Source of the DNA: CAWGYT01 sp963826795 | GTDB taxonomy: Bacteria > Planctomycetota > Planctomycetia > Pirellulales > Pirellulaceae | Reading direction: 5' to 3' | Assembly: GCA_963826795.1 (NCBI GenBank) | Contig: CAWGYT010000011.1 | Location: 62,001-126,000 of the forward strand | Length of the DNA: 64,000 nt | Part shown: positions 9,415-18,993 of the stretch, one piece after another | Layout of the letters: every line of letters begins with the position of its first letter | Numbering within the stretch: the first letter of the stretch is position 1 | Translations under genes and position numbers: made by a program | The notes under the pieces: model-generated | Seen by the model: only the letters and a program-made list of their open reading frames with translations | What the model was told of the DNA's origin: nothing | Databases searched by the model: none

Positions 9415-10194
9415 GTGGCGGGACAAAGTCTGCAAGCAAGTCGATACGAATACAAGTACTACGTCGACGAAGGTCGCGCATGCGCGATTCGAAGTTTCAT
9501 CGAGAGTTACCTGGAGCCGGATGAGTTCCTCGTCAAGTTTGGCGGGATCGGATATCCCGTTTGCAGTCTGTACCTGGACAACTCGGGACTACTGCTTTAC
9601 GACCAGACGATGCAGGGGCAAAAGAACCGGTTCAAACTCCGAATTCGGTTTTACGACGACAATGCCGAGAACCCCGCGTTCTTGGAAATCAAGCGTCGCG
9701 AAACCGACGTGATCAAGAAGAAGCGGGCGGCGGTGACACGTGAAGGGGCCCGACTCGTTTTGGAAGGTGCTCCGCCGGAGCCGAGGTTTTTGTTCGGGAA
9801 CAAGCTCACGTCCAAGACGTTGGACGCACTCCACGAATTTTGCCTTTTACGAGACCGAATCAGCGCGTCGGGTTGTACTTATGTCTACTACCATCGCCAG
9901 GCGTACGTGTCTCCGGACAGCAACCAGGTTCGCGTCACGTTCGATCGGCAGTTGGAAGGCGGCGTTTACGTCCCGGGAACGGAATTGACCATTCCCACCG
10001 ATAGTGCGCGGCCCAAAATGGAAGGCGTCGTTTTGGAACTGAAGTTCACGGATCGGTACCCCAATTGGATGGAGATTCTGGCTGAGGATTTCAATCTGCA
10101 ACGAACATCAGTTCCGAAATACGTCAAATGCGTTGATGCCCTGCGCGAACGCGATCCAAATGTGCTGCGTCCATCACGCATTTCCATGATATGA
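9415..10194 (+). CDS. VTC-domain protein (polyphosphate polymerase-like)
   Basis: A 259-aa protein with a GTG start. It shows the charged strands of the VTC/triphosphate-tunnel fold in order: RYEYKYYVD (residues about 9-17), RFKLRIRFYDD (about 63-73), FLEIKRRETD, VRVTFDRQLEGG and VVLELKFTDRYP. In yeast VTC4 this fold makes polyphosphate from ATP. Bacterial members are commonly paired with a DUF4956 membrane protein, and here the next gene is exactly that, overlapping by ATGA at 10191-10194. It is probably cytoplasmic and works at the membrane with its partner. Polyphosphate synthesis is inferred from the family and not shown for this bacterial clade. Confidence 0.88.
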   Translation: MAGQSLQASRYEYKYYVDEGRACAIRSFIESYLEPDEFLVKFGGIGYPVCSLYLDNSGLLLYDQTMQGQKNRFKLRIRFYDDNAENPAFLEIKRRETDVIKKKRAAVTREGARLVLEGAPPEPRFLFGNKLTSKTLDALHEFCLLRDRISASGCTYVYYHRQAYVSPDSNQVRVTFDRQLEGGVYVPGTELTIPTDSARPKMEGVVLELKFTDRYPNWMEILAEDFNLQRTSVPKYVKCVDALRERDPNVLRPSRISMI

Positions 10195-10865
10195 ACCACC
10201 TGATCAATCTAATTTTCTACAGCGACTACGATGCGGTCGGGAGTCCCGAACAGGTCGTGTTTCTGCTGTTGCTGTCATTTGTCATTGGGCAAATGATTGG
10301 CTGGACCTACATGTGGACGCACCGCGTCCTGTCGTACTCGCAGACGTTTACCTCGTCGTTGGTGGTGTTGCCAGTCCTGGTGGCCCTGATGATGATGCTG
10401 ATGTCCGGCAGCGTCTTTATCGCGTTCGGGCTGCTGGCCGTGTTCGCGGTCGTCCGGTTTCGCAACGTGTTGAAGGATACGCGGGACACCTACTTCGTGT
10501 TGTGGGCGATCGTGGAAGGGATGGCGGTTGGGACGAAGCAGGAATCGACCGCGTTGATCGGCGCGCTCATTGTTGGACTGATTTCCTTTTACTTGTGGTT
10601 GACCCAGTTCGGCAGCCGTCAACGGTACGACGTCGTGCTGAACTTGTTGTGTGCGGCGGACGCGAACCTGAACACGGTTCTGAAGCGGCACAGCCGCAAG
10701 ATCCAGCTGGCGGCGTCACGAAAAGTCGGGGATGGGATGGATATGTCCTACCGTCTCCAGTTGCGAGATCCATCACGGAGTCACGAGTTACAGACGGAGC
10801 TAGAGGGGACCGAGGGTGTTCAGCGAGTGTCGCTGTTCATGCGCGAAGACGAATCGGAGGTTTAG
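10191..10865 (+). CDS. DUF4956 family integral membrane protein
   Basis: 224 aa. The start overlaps the VTC stop (ATGA), indicating translational coupling. Four or five hydrophobic segments lie in residues 20-145, including FLLLLSFVIGQMIG, LVVLPVLVALMMMLMSG and ALIGALIVGLISFYLWL. Between them is the typical DUF4956 cytosolic motif around FAVVRFRNVLKDTRDTYFV. A soluble C-terminal domain (about 150-224) follows. DUF4956 proteins recurrently neighbour VTC-domain genes; the pair may couple polyphosphate or another anionic polymer to the membrane. Exact function is unknown. Confidence 0.88.
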   Translation: MNHLINLIFYSDYDAVGSPEQVVFLLLLSFVIGQMIGWTYMWTHRVLSYSQTFTSSLVVLPVLVALMMMLMSGSVFIAFGLLAVFAVVRFRNVLKDTRDTYFVLWAIVEGMAVGTKQESTALIGALIVGLISFYLWLTQFGSRQRYDVVLNLLCAADANLNTVLKRHSRKIQLAASRKVGDGMDMSYRLQLRDPSRSHELQTELEGTEGVQRVSLFMREDESEV

Positions 10866-10868
10866 TCG

Positions 10869-12043
10869 GTGCCCCATACGGCTCGCATCAAAACGCCGCT
10901 CAAGCAGCATCTGCATCGGTTCCGGCTCGGAGCCCTGCCGGTGCTTGCGTTCTTGTTCTGCGTCATCGTCACGCTCTGGCTGTGGGAGCGGCAGGCCACG
11001 CCAGGGGCCGTGGTCGGGGAGATCGAGGCCCTGCAGGTCGATGTGGCCGCGGCCGTCGACGGTCTGCTGGTCGCGCCGGGCGGGACCTACTGGCAGCGCT
11101 ATGATCCGGTCCAGAAAGGGCAGGTCGTGGCCCATCTGGACGACAAGCAGGTTCTGGCCCGGCTTGCCACGACCGAAGCGGAGATTCAGCGGTTGACGGC
11201 TGAGCTGGAATCGGCCCGGGCGGATTTCGAAAACACCCAGCTCAACCTGGTTCAAGCGGACCAGCAAGACCTGGTTCGCATGAAATGGGAAGTCGAACGT
11301 CGTCGCTTGGAGTTGCTGCGGCTGGTGGCGGAGATCCGAGCCCTTCAAACCGAGCGCGACGGATTGGATGCGAACTTGCAGATTCTCGAGTCGCTCAACC
11401 AGCGCAGCTCCGGGCTGGTCAGCCAGGCTCAATTAGCGGAACGCCGGCTGGAGCGCCAGTTGCTCGAAACCCGCTTAGAGGCCAGCCGACCGGTCTATGA
11501 AGAGGCGAAGGTTCAGTACGACCAATTGAAGGCGCGACTGGCCCAATACAAGCCACTGGACCTGCCGGCCTTGGAGGCGGTTTTGGCGCCCGTGAAAGCG
11601 GCGCTGGTCGTGCAGGAGGCCTTGATCCAGGAAATCGAAGTTCAGCGGCAAGGCCTGGTGATCACGGCGCCGATCGATGGCGTCATTACCAGCATCCATC
11701 GCCTGCCGGGCCAGACGGTCCTGGCGGGCGATCCCGTGGTCACGATCGCTCAGCCCGATAGCCGGTACGTGATCAGCTACGTGCGGGAGCGGCAGCGGAT
11801 TGGGCTGTACGAGGGCATGGAAGTGGGCCTTCGGCTCCGCGGCGCCCCCGGCTCGCCGGAATACATCAGTTCCGTCGAGGTCGTCGGGCCTCAAGTTGCC
11901 TCCGTGCCCCCCCATCAGCTGAGCGATCAATCGATTCCAGAATGGGCGACGCCGATCAAGATCCCGCTGCCTCCCGAGATGCGCAGGAAGGCCTCCGTCC
12001 CGGCCAATTGGTGCAAGTGATCTTTCGCAGTGCCCGCCGCTAG
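10869..12043 (+). CDS. HlyD-like membrane fusion protein (apparent frameshift near the end)
   Basis: The GTG start has GGAGG 8 nt upstream and lies 3 nt after the DUF4956 stop. A single N-terminal membrane helix (residues about 22-39) is followed by a lipoyl-like half motif, a long coiled coil (about 85-240, rich in Glu, Leu, Arg) and the second half, ITAPIDGVITSIHRLPGQTV. This is the HlyD/EmrA adaptor layout. The uncorrected frame stops at 12020 with an atypical end. Adding one base near 11975 (a C run, CCTCCCGAG) switches to a frame reading EGLRPGQLVQVIF, the expected end of the family, with stop TAG at 12041-12043. The restored length is 391 aa. It probably exports or assembles something together with the VTC-DUF4956 pair. 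Confidence 0.83.
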
Positions 12044-12240
12044 AGGTGATCAAGGAACGGGCATTTCCCTTGAGGCGCGGTCCCGGGCCAGGGGATCCGG
12101 ACCGTGAACCGGGCCGATCTTGACACCGAATTCGCGGGCCTTTAACCTCCGCTGTCCGTTGCCGGTGCGGTTCCCGGTCGGACGCCCGCGGCACGGCCGC
12201 CGCTCTCCACCCGCTTTTGACAAGGACGCCCAAGCGAACC

Positions 12241-13440
12241 ATGGCCCAGCTTAAATCCTCCCCCAGCGTGATCAATCGACCTTCGGTTCCGTTTTTGGAT
12301 CTCGCCCGTGAAAACGGACCGCTGGAAGCGGAAATTCAAGCGGCGATTCGGGAGACCTGCCGCTCCGGCGCCTTCGTGCTGGGCCCCGAATGCAGTCGCC
12401 TGGAGGAATCGCTGGCCAAATTGGCGGGCGTTCCGCACGCGATCGGCTGTGCCTCGGGAAGCGACGCTTTGTTGCTCGCGCTGATGGCCTTCGACATCGG
12501 GGCTGGAGACGAGGTGATCGTGCCCAGCTTTACGTTTTTCGCGACGGCCAGCGCCGTCACGCGTCTGGGAGCCACGCCGGTCTTCGTCGATATCGATCCT
12601 CACTCCTACAACCTCGACCCGACGCGGATTGAGGCCGCGATCACGCCGGCCACGAAGGCGATCATTCCGGTTCACCTGTTCGGCCAGCCGGCCGAGATGG
12701 CCGCCATCACGGAGATCGCCGAGCGACACGGGTTGGCCGTGATCGAAGACGCCGCGCAGTCGATCGGTGCGTCCCTGAGACAACGCCCGGTCTGCAGTTG
12801 GGGTCACATCGGGTGTTTGAGCTTCTATCCGACGAAGAACTTGGGTGGTTTCGGCGACGGCGGGATGCTGTTGACGTCGGACGAACACCTTGCCGAACGC
12901 CTGCAGTTGCTCCGCGTCCACGGCATGAAGCCGCGCTATATCCATCGCGTGATCGGGATCAACAGCCGCCTGGATTCGATTCAAGCCGCCGTCCTGAATC
13001 GCAAGTTGCCGTATCTGGCGGCATGGAGCGAAGCGCACGGCCGCAACGCCGATCGCTACGATCAGCTTTTCGCGTCCCTGCATCTGGAGGAGAACCTCAC
13101 GACGCCGCGGCGACTGGCAGGTGCCGTCCAGGTTTGGAATCAGTACACCGTCCGCGTGCACCGCGGGCTTCGTGATGCCCTGCGGCAGTACTTGCGCGAG
13201 CAACAGGTAGGCAGTGAGGTCTATTATCCGATCCCCCTGCACCGCCAAACCTGTTTTCAATACCTGGGCTACGGCGAGGGGAGCTTGCCGCACACGGAAA
13301 AGGCCGCGCGGGAAGTGCTCAGCCTTCCGATCTTTCCGCAGCTCGCGATCGAGGAGCAGGAAACCGTGGTGCACCACACCGCCGGCTTCTTCGCATCCGA
13401 TGCCGCTCGGCTGCACGATTATCGTTCCGCGGCCGCGTGA
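12241..13440 (+). CDS. DegT/DnrJ/EryC1/StrS family PLP-dependent aminotransferase
   Basis: 399 aa from the ATG at 12241; an in-frame TTG at 12217 is possible but less likely. It has the classic sugar-aminotransferase fold-type I signatures: FLDLARENG near the N-terminus, CASGSDALLLAL for phosphate binding, VIVPSFTFFATASAV, AVIEDAAQSIGA and the PLP lysine in FYPTKNLGGFGDGG (K199). INSRLDSIQAAVL and the C-terminal PIPLHRQTCF also match. These enzymes transfer an amino group to a keto-sugar nucleotide during surface glycan or antibiotic sugar synthesis. No other sugar-nucleotide gene is adjacent, so the substrate cannot be assigned. The dehydrogenase gene follows 20 nt downstream, suggesting co-transcription. 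Confidence 0.92.
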   Translation: MAQLKSSPSVINRPSVPFLDLARENGPLEAEIQAAIRETCRSGAFVLGPECSRLEESLAKLAGVPHAIGCASGSDALLLALMAFDIGAGDEVIVPSFTFFATASAVTRLGATPVFVDIDPHSYNLDPTRIEAAITPATKAIIPVHLFGQPAEMAAITEIAERHGLAVIEDAAQSIGASLRQRPVCSWGHIGCLSFYPTKNLGGFGDGGMLLTSDEHLAERLQLLRVHGMKPRYIHRVIGINSRLDSIQAAVLNRKLPYLAAWSEAHGRNADRYDQLFASLHLEENLTTPRRLAGAVQVWNQYTVRVHRGLRDALRQYLREQQVGSEVYYPIPLHRQTCFQYLGYGEGSLPHTEKAAREVLSLPIFPQLAIEEQETVVHHTAGFFASDAARLHDYRSAAA

Positions 13441-13460
13441 ACGAGGGAAGGAAACGAGCG

Positions 13461-14438
13461 ATGTTTCAGGTCTGTATCACTGATTCGCTCGAACCGCCGG
13501 CATTGCTGGAAGAAGACGTCCTGCACGACTTGGCGCAGGTCCGTTGCCTGAACTGTCGCGATCCGCAAGAACTGGATCGCGAAGTCGCCGAGGCGGACGC
13601 GCTGATCGTGTATCACGAGTCCGTGATTACTTCCCAAACGATCGCTGGCCTGAAACGCTGCCAGGTGATTGTGCGCGGCGGCGTTGGCGTGGACAACATC
13701 GATTTAACGGCGGCCGCGGCGCGGGGTATTCCCGTCTGCAATATCCCGGACTACGGGGTCGACGAAGTGGCGGACCACGCGATCGGCTTCCTGTTGGCAC
13801 TGAATCGCGGCTTGTTGCAGGCGGAACGGCGCCTGCGATTTCGCTTGCATCCCTGGGACCGCCGTGCGATCGAACCCACGTTTCGGCTGGCCGAGGCCAC
13901 GCTGGGAATTGTGGGCGGCGGCCGGATCGGAAGCGCCACGGCCCTCCGCGCGCGTGCGCTCAAGATGCAAGTGCTGATCTATGATCCCTACCTCCGCCCG
14001 GGGATGGAGAAGGTCGTCGATGCCACCCGTGTCGACTTGCCCACGCTGCTCAGTCGGAGCGACGTGATCTCGGTCCACACGCCGCTGACCGACGAGACAC
14101 GCGGAATGATCGATGCGGAGGCGCTTCGCCAGATGCGACGACACGCGCTGCTGATCAATACGGCGCGCGGTGCGGTTGTCGACACGGATGCGGTGGCCGA
14201 CGCCTTGCGTTCGGGACAGATCGGCGGGGCCGCGATTGATGTCTTGCCGGTCGAGCCGCCGGACCCCAAATCCCGCCTGATTCAGCTCTGGCAAGATCCC
14301 GACGCGGATGTCAACCTGATCCTCACGCCTCACACCGCCTACTACTCGGCCGCCGCGATCGACGAAATTCGCACCAAGGGCGCTGCCGAAGTGGCCCGCG
14401 TGCTCCGCGGCCAACCGCCACTGAATCGGGTCAACTGA
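13461..14438 (+). CDS. CtBP-like D-isomer-specific 2-hydroxyacid dehydrogenase
   Basis: 325 aa. The ATG at 13461 is preceded by GGAAGGAAACGAG, a good ribosome site. The NAD-binding Rossmann motif is GIVGGGRIGSATALRAR (about residues 145-161). The catalytic set is the Arg in NTARGAVVDTDAV, a Glu in the LPVEPPDP segment and His in LTPHTAYYS. The sequence is closer to C-terminal-binding-protein-type dehydrogenases than to glycerate or phosphoglycerate enzymes. It should act on a 2-keto/2-hydroxy acid, unspecified. Its last 8 bp overlap the convergent Nramp-like gene. Confidence 0.9.
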   Translation: MFQVCITDSLEPPALLEEDVLHDLAQVRCLNCRDPQELDREVAEADALIVYHESVITSQTIAGLKRCQVIVRGGVGVDNIDLTAAAARGIPVCNIPDYGVDEVADHAIGFLLALNRGLLQAERRLRFRLHPWDRRAIEPTFRLAEATLGIVGGGRIGSATALRARALKMQVLIYDPYLRPGMEKVVDATRVDLPTLLSRSDVISVHTPLTDETRGMIDAEALRQMRRHALLINTARGAVVDTDAVADALRSGQIGGAAIDVLPVEPPDPKSRLIQLWQDPDADVNLILTPHTAYYSAAAIDEIRTKGAAEVARVLRGQPPLNRVN

Positions 14439-15940
14439 GACGCTGCGACGACGCCCATCGCCGCAACCTCGCCAGCGCGTAGCCGACCAGAATCGTGGCT
14501 CCCAACAGCAGTAGCGACGCAGCTCGACTGTGGTCCCAATACGCTTTGATCCCGAGCACAGAATAAGGCGCCGCCGAGCCAATTGGCCGCCTGCAGCCAC
14601 CAGGGCATTCGCAAGCTGCGCGGCAACCATCGCAGGTCGCTCCACACGGCGAGCCAACTGATCAGACCGCAGGCGAGCACGCCGGTGAACAGATTTGCGG
14701 GAGTCAGAATCGCGATCAGCCCCGGCGGCTGACTCTGTCCGGAAATCCGAAACGTGGCCAATGAACCGATCAGAAGCAGGGCCGCGCCGAGACCCACCCA
14801 GCCGGTGACCTGGCGGTGGAGTGAGCGGGGATCGGTCTGCCGACCCCCGAGGGCTCGCTGCAGCTCGCGCGCGATGCACGGCGCCACCTCGATCGTGCCA
14901 TAGAGCGTGCCCAGCATCGCCAACAGGGCTCCAACAAAATACAGCGGACGCAGCCACGGAGTTCCCGCGGCAACGAATCGGGCCTGGAGGGTCAACAGAT
15001 CTGACCCCGAGGGAACCTGCTGAAGGGGCCGCAGCACGAGGGTGCCACAGGTCAGAAAAACCGCGCTGAATAGAAACACGATCAGAAAGCTCAACGAGGC
15101 GTCGACCAGCGGCGCGACAATCCAGCGGCGGGCCGCGTGATGCGGGTCGGCCGCCAGCTGCGTCAGTTGGTCGGCGTCCAGCACGTCGCCCGCCGCGGCT
15201 CCCCAATGCTTGTCCCGCAGAAACGAGACATAGGCCAGATAATCGTAACCCGACCCGCCGATGACACCGACGTAGGTTGCCAACTCCACCCACAACGGCC
15301 GGTCTCGCAACTCGAGATTCTCAGCGACCCAACCGGGATACTCCAGCTGAAACATGCCCAGCATGCCCGCGAGCATTTCCAGGGGATCCGGGCGCAGCCA
15401 TGCCAGGGACGCGGTGACACAGGCCAACATGATTCCCACCACCGCCAGTTGCACGCGTTCCAAACGCTGGTAGCCGCCCGTCCAAACCAAGCCCATCACC
15501 AGCAGCAGCGTGACCAGTCCCCAGACGAAGTGAGTGCTGCCGCCCCACCACGCCTCGGTACCAAACAAGGAAGCGAGCAAAGTGCCGACGGTGCCCGCAT
15601 GAAAGCCGACCCAGATCGGAAACGCGACGACGGCCAACAGCAAGAACACAATCGGCAACCAACCCGACGGGCCAGGACAGTCCATCCAACGCTGAAACGG
15701 ATGAGCCCCTGTTAGGATCATGTGCCGCGCGGTGGCGAAGACGAGCGCCCATTTCATGAGGCAAATCAGCAGGAATGGGCCGAGCAACGGGTAGCCGAAC
15801 AGCGCGCCGCCGCGTGACGAAAACACCAGCTCACCCGAGCCGATTGTCAGCGAGGCGACGATCGCCCCCGGTCCGAACAGCGCCAACCAGCGCGCGGGGT
15901 GATTCAATTGTGGCGCCGGTGCGATCTGGGTTAGCTGCAT
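14431..15940 (-). CDS. Nramp-like membrane transporter, metal-site motifs missing (apparent frameshift)
   Basis: About 11 membrane helices with Nramp-like spacing, starting LFGPGAIVASLTIGSGE. The first helix lacks the DPGN metal site (GSGE stands there), and the later MPHN site appears as GGSGYDY. The start at 15940 (MQLTQIAP) is likely; longer in-frame starts reach 16087 but add a basic, non-family extension. Near 14570 the frame changes: the uncorrected frame continues into a Ser/Arg-rich tail to 14342. The alternative frame gives YSVLGIKAYWDHSRAASLL plus one more hydrophobic helix and stops at 14431. I treat this as one extra base or two lost bases. Substrate is unclear; magnesium or a non-metal solute is possible. 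Confidence 0.8.
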
Positions 15941-16133
15941 TCCTTCGACCGCCCTGGATTTCCCTTTTCTGACGATTGCGAACGCCCGTCGCAGCGTTTT
16001 TCGCCTTGCCGACCCGCGACTCGCTGTCGTCATGCTTGTGGCTTGCGCGCCAGCGTGTGCCGCGTATGCCGCCGATCGTCCTGGCATTGTACTGATTTGG
16101 AACGGCGATTTGGGATACGACGATCGGGGTGGC

Positions 16134-16620
16134 CGTGGGCCGGCCCCTCATCCGGCCTTCGGCCACCTTCTCCCGCACGGGGAGAAGGGACAGGGTTCGT
16201 GCACGGGGAGAAGGGACAGGGGTCGCGCACGGGGAGAAGGGACAGGGGTCGCGCACGGGGAGAGGGGACAGGGTTCATGTACGGGGAGAAGGGACAGGGG
16301 TCATGCACGGGGAGAAGGGACAGGATGGGTGTCACCTCTCCCGGGGCCGGGAGAGGTCGCTGCGCAGCAGCGGGTGAGGGTGGGCAGCGGGTGCGAGGTG
16401 GATTTCGCCGTGGGCCGGCCCCTCATCCGGCCTTCGGCCACCTTCTCCCGCAAGGGGAGAAGGGACAGGGTTCGTGCACGGGGAGAAGGGACAGGGTTCG
16501 TGCAAGGGGAGAAGGGACAGGGTTCGTGCACGGGGAGAGGCGACAGGGTGGTGTCACCTCTCCCGGGGCCGGGAGAGGTCGCTGCGCAGCAGCGGGTGAG
16601 GGTGGGCAGCCGGTGAGGGT
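16134..16620. repeat. Compound intergenic repeat: 26-bp tandem units plus two 60-bp direct repeats
   Basis: Six 26-bp units begin at 16179, 16205, 16231, 16257, 16283 and 16309 (GGGGAGAAGGGACAGGG core). Four more begin at 16454, 16480, 16506 and 16532. Each block opens with a GGCCGGCCCCTCATCCGGCC-type segment (16134 and 16410). Each block ends with a 60-bp direct repeat carrying a CCTCTCCCGG/CCGGGAGAGG palindrome and CGCTGCGCAGCAGCG (about 16330-16389 and 16553-16612). There are no unique spacers and no credible gene. It is the inverted counterpart of the 4-kb repeat. It fills the gap between the Nramp-like and ABC genes. Confidence 0.85.
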
Positions 16621-16637
16621 CTGGCCGGCGACCGCGG

Positions 16638-18587
16638 CTATTCCGAAGGGGCCGCCGCGCTGTACGCCTGCAGCTCGACCATCCGGCGATAGCGCTCGCT
16701 CTGTTCGAGCAACTCTGTGTGCGAGCCGACATCGACGATGCAGCCTTCGTCCAGGACCACGATTCGGTCGACATGGGTAATCGTGCTGAGGCGGTGGGCG
16801 ATGATGAAGCAGGTGCGGCCTCGTACGAGTTCTCGCATGCTCAGCTGAATCAATCGCTCGCTCTCGCTGTCCAGATTGCTCGTCGCCTCGTCCAGAATCA
16901 AGATCTTGGGATTCGCCAGGACGGCGCGCGCAATGGCCAATCGCTGGCGCTGCCCGCCGCTCAAGCGAACGCCGCGTTCTCCGATGATGGTTTCGTAGCC
17001 TTGCGGAAGCTGCTCAATGAATTCGTCCGCGTTGGCAATTCGAGCGGCCTGTTGGATCTCGGGTAAGGTCGCGTTCGAGCGTGCGTAGCCGATGTTGTCG
17101 GCGATCGTTCCGTCAAACAGGAATACGTCTTGTTCGACGATGCCCAGCAGCCGTCGATAGCTCGAGAGACTCAACTGCCGCAGGTCTTGCCCGTCGAGTT
17201 GCACGGAGCCGCTCGACGGGTCGTAGAACCGGGCGACCAGGTTGCAGAGCGTTGTCTTGCCGGCGCCGCTGCGACCGACCAACGCGATCGTCTCACCCGG
17301 AGCTACATCTAAATCGATGCTTCGTAGCACGTCGCCGTGGGTATCGGGATAGCGGAAATTGACATCGCGGAACGTGATTCTTCCTTCGACCTCCGACCGA
17401 TCCAGGGCCAGGCCCGGTTGCTGATGTCCCGCTTCGAGCGGCTCGGCCATGAGATCCAAGATTCGCTCCATCCCGGCCAGATTGCTTTGAAATACGGTGG
17501 CGCTCGTGGCGAGTGTCGCGATCGGCCCCAACAGCATCGTGAGGTAGACCAGAAACATCGTCAAGTCGCCCATGGTCAGCTCACCCTGCAAGACACGATA
17601 GCCGCCGTACGCCAAGAGGACCGTGGAGGCGATCGGGATCAGGGTGGCCCAGATGACGTCAATCAGTCGTGCCCACCACCAAACGAACAGCTGTTGCCGA
17701 ACCATCAGGTTGTTGCCCCGCACGAACCGTGAGCTCTCGCTTCGCTCGCGATGGAACGTGCGCACCACGCGCATTCCGCCAAAGGCCTCGGTCGCGTGAC
17801 TGTCGACTTCCTGACGCTGTGCTCGCACGTCGCGAAAGACCGGGCGAATCCGTTTGACCCAGGTGCGATGCGTGAGGTAGACGATCGGCAGGAGCGTCAG
17901 CCCGCCAAGCATCAACCTCCAGTCAACAAACACGAGGATGATCAGGCTGCCGCAGAGCTGGATCAGGGCTTGCCACGGATTGTAGAGCATGCTGAAGATT
18001 AACTCGCCGATTCCTCCAGCATCCTCTCGCAACAGACTGGCCGTGCCGCCCGATTTGAGCTGATAGACCCGCTGTAACGGCAGTCGCACGATGTGTTCAA
18101 AAACACGACGTCGCAGGTGAACCTGGAGTTTGTTCACCGCCTTCGTCGCGTGCCACCGTCCCCAAAGATGGACGGCCGTCGCCAGTAACGAGACGGAAAC
18201 GACGACCACTCCGATCGCGATCAGCAGCGAAAACCGATCGCTCGCCGAAGGCACGTAGCGCAAGATGACGGCCGGTATCGGCTTGTCACCCAGCACATAG
18301 TCAATGACCACCTTGGTCGCCGCGGGCGGAATCAGCCGCAAGGTGGTGCTGACGGTCAACGTGCCGAGCGCGAGAATCACCGAACCGCGCTGAGTCCGGA
18401 GAAGTCCGAAGAACTCCCAAAGCAACTGCCAGAACGACCGGTCTCGCGGGACCCTGGATGACGACTGGCGGGACGCTGCGACGTCGTTACGAACGGCTTG
18501 TGCCTTCTCACGCCGGCGCTGTTGATACTCGCGATATCGCTCGCGACTGGTATCGCGGTGGCGGAAGAAAGACGAATCTGCAGACAT
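16638..18587 (-). CDS. ABC-type exporter, fused membrane and ATPase domains
   Basis: About 649 aa from the ATG at 18587; a start 15 nt upstream (18602) is also possible. After a basic cytosolic N-terminus (1-70), six membrane helices span about 75-370. The ATPase domain carries Walker A GRSGAGKTT, signature LSGGQRQRLAIARA, Walker B ILILDEATSNLD and the switch His in IIAHRLSTI. This is the homodimeric MsbA/LipA-type exporter layout (family usual length 580-620; the extra length is the N-terminus). It probably exports a lipid, glycolipid or peptide. No C39 peptidase domain is present, and it sits apart from the HlyD/TolC genes, so I do not link it to giant-protein secretion. Confidence 0.9.
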   Translation of the reverse strand: MSADSSFFRHRDTSRERYREYQQRRREKAQAVRNDVAASRQSSSRVPRDRSFWQLLWEFFGLLRTQRGSVILALGTLTVSTTLRLIPPAATKVVIDYVLGDKPIPAVILRYVPSASDRFSLLIAIGVVVVSVSLLATAVHLWGRWHATKAVNKLQVHLRRRVFEHIVRLPLQRVYQLKSGGTASLLREDAGGIGELIFSMLYNPWQALIQLCGSLIILVFVDWRLMLGGLTLLPIVYLTHRTWVKRIRPVFRDVRAQRQEVDSHATEAFGGMRVVRTFHRERSESSRFVRGNNLMVRQQLFVWWWARLIDVIWATLIPIASTVLLAYGGYRVLQGELTMGDLTMFLVYLTMLLGPIATLATSATVFQSNLAGMERILDLMAEPLEAGHQQPGLALDRSEVEGRITFRDVNFRYPDTHGDVLRSIDLDVAPGETIALVGRSGAGKTTLCNLVARFYDPSSGSVQLDGQDLRQLSLSSYRRLLGIVEQDVFLFDGTIADNIGYARSNATLPEIQQAARIANADEFIEQLPQGYETIIGERGVRLSGGQRQRLAIARAVLANPKILILDEATSNLDSESERLIQLSMRELVRGRTCFIIAHRLSTITHVDRIVVLDEGCIVDVGSHTELLEQSERYRRMVELQAYSAAAPSE

Positions 18588-18993
18588 AAACTCGAGGCCC
18601 ATCGGGAGTGAGCGGCGGGGAGTCGAAGGGAGATCCTGCCGATCCCAGCACATGGAGCATGGCACACGACCCGCGCCCCTCGTTCAGCTTGCGAAAGATT
18701 CCCCGATCCATCAAGGCCCTTATCGGGATCGGATCGAATGGGATCGGATCGAATGGGACCGTCTCTCACGGGGCGTCGCCCTCCCGATTTCCGAACCTTG
18801 CGGCTCGACGCCCTCGCCCTCCCGCTTTCGGAAACAACCGAAGTGCGCTTTTCTTGCCGATTTAGCCAAAAAAAATGCGGTCAAAATCGGCGAAAGGGCT
18901 AAAATCGCCGGGGACGGCTGCGGTCCACAGGACGAGGGGAGTGGAGGCAAGTGTGGTTCTTGACGAGGCGAATTCAGTGTGAGGAGTCCCAGC
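18588..18993. other. Intergenic stretch with a 15-bp tandem duplication
   Basis: The divergent gap between the ABC exporter and the LamG gene. GGGATCGGATCGAAT occurs twice back to back (18725-18739, 18740-18754) with a degenerate third copy beginning. An A-rich patch near 18868-18895 could belong to the promoter of the gene at 18994. No gene or terminator was recognised. Confidence 0.5.

Noticed and set aside
13704..15293. 529-codon minus-strand frame across the dehydrogenase and Nramp-like genes
   Set aside because: Only the part 14431-14570 of this region is needed, in a different frame, for the Nramp-like C-terminus; the rest is antisense to a well-supported dehydrogenase.
16179..16560. 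CRISPR-like array
   Set aside because: Units are directly adjacent 26-mers with no unique spacers and no cas genes nearby.
16638..18587. ABC exporter as the missing ATPase of a type I system for the giants
   Set aside because: It lies apart from the HlyD/TolC genes with the LamG gene between, has no C39 or C39-like N-terminal domain, and looks like a lipid-type exporter.
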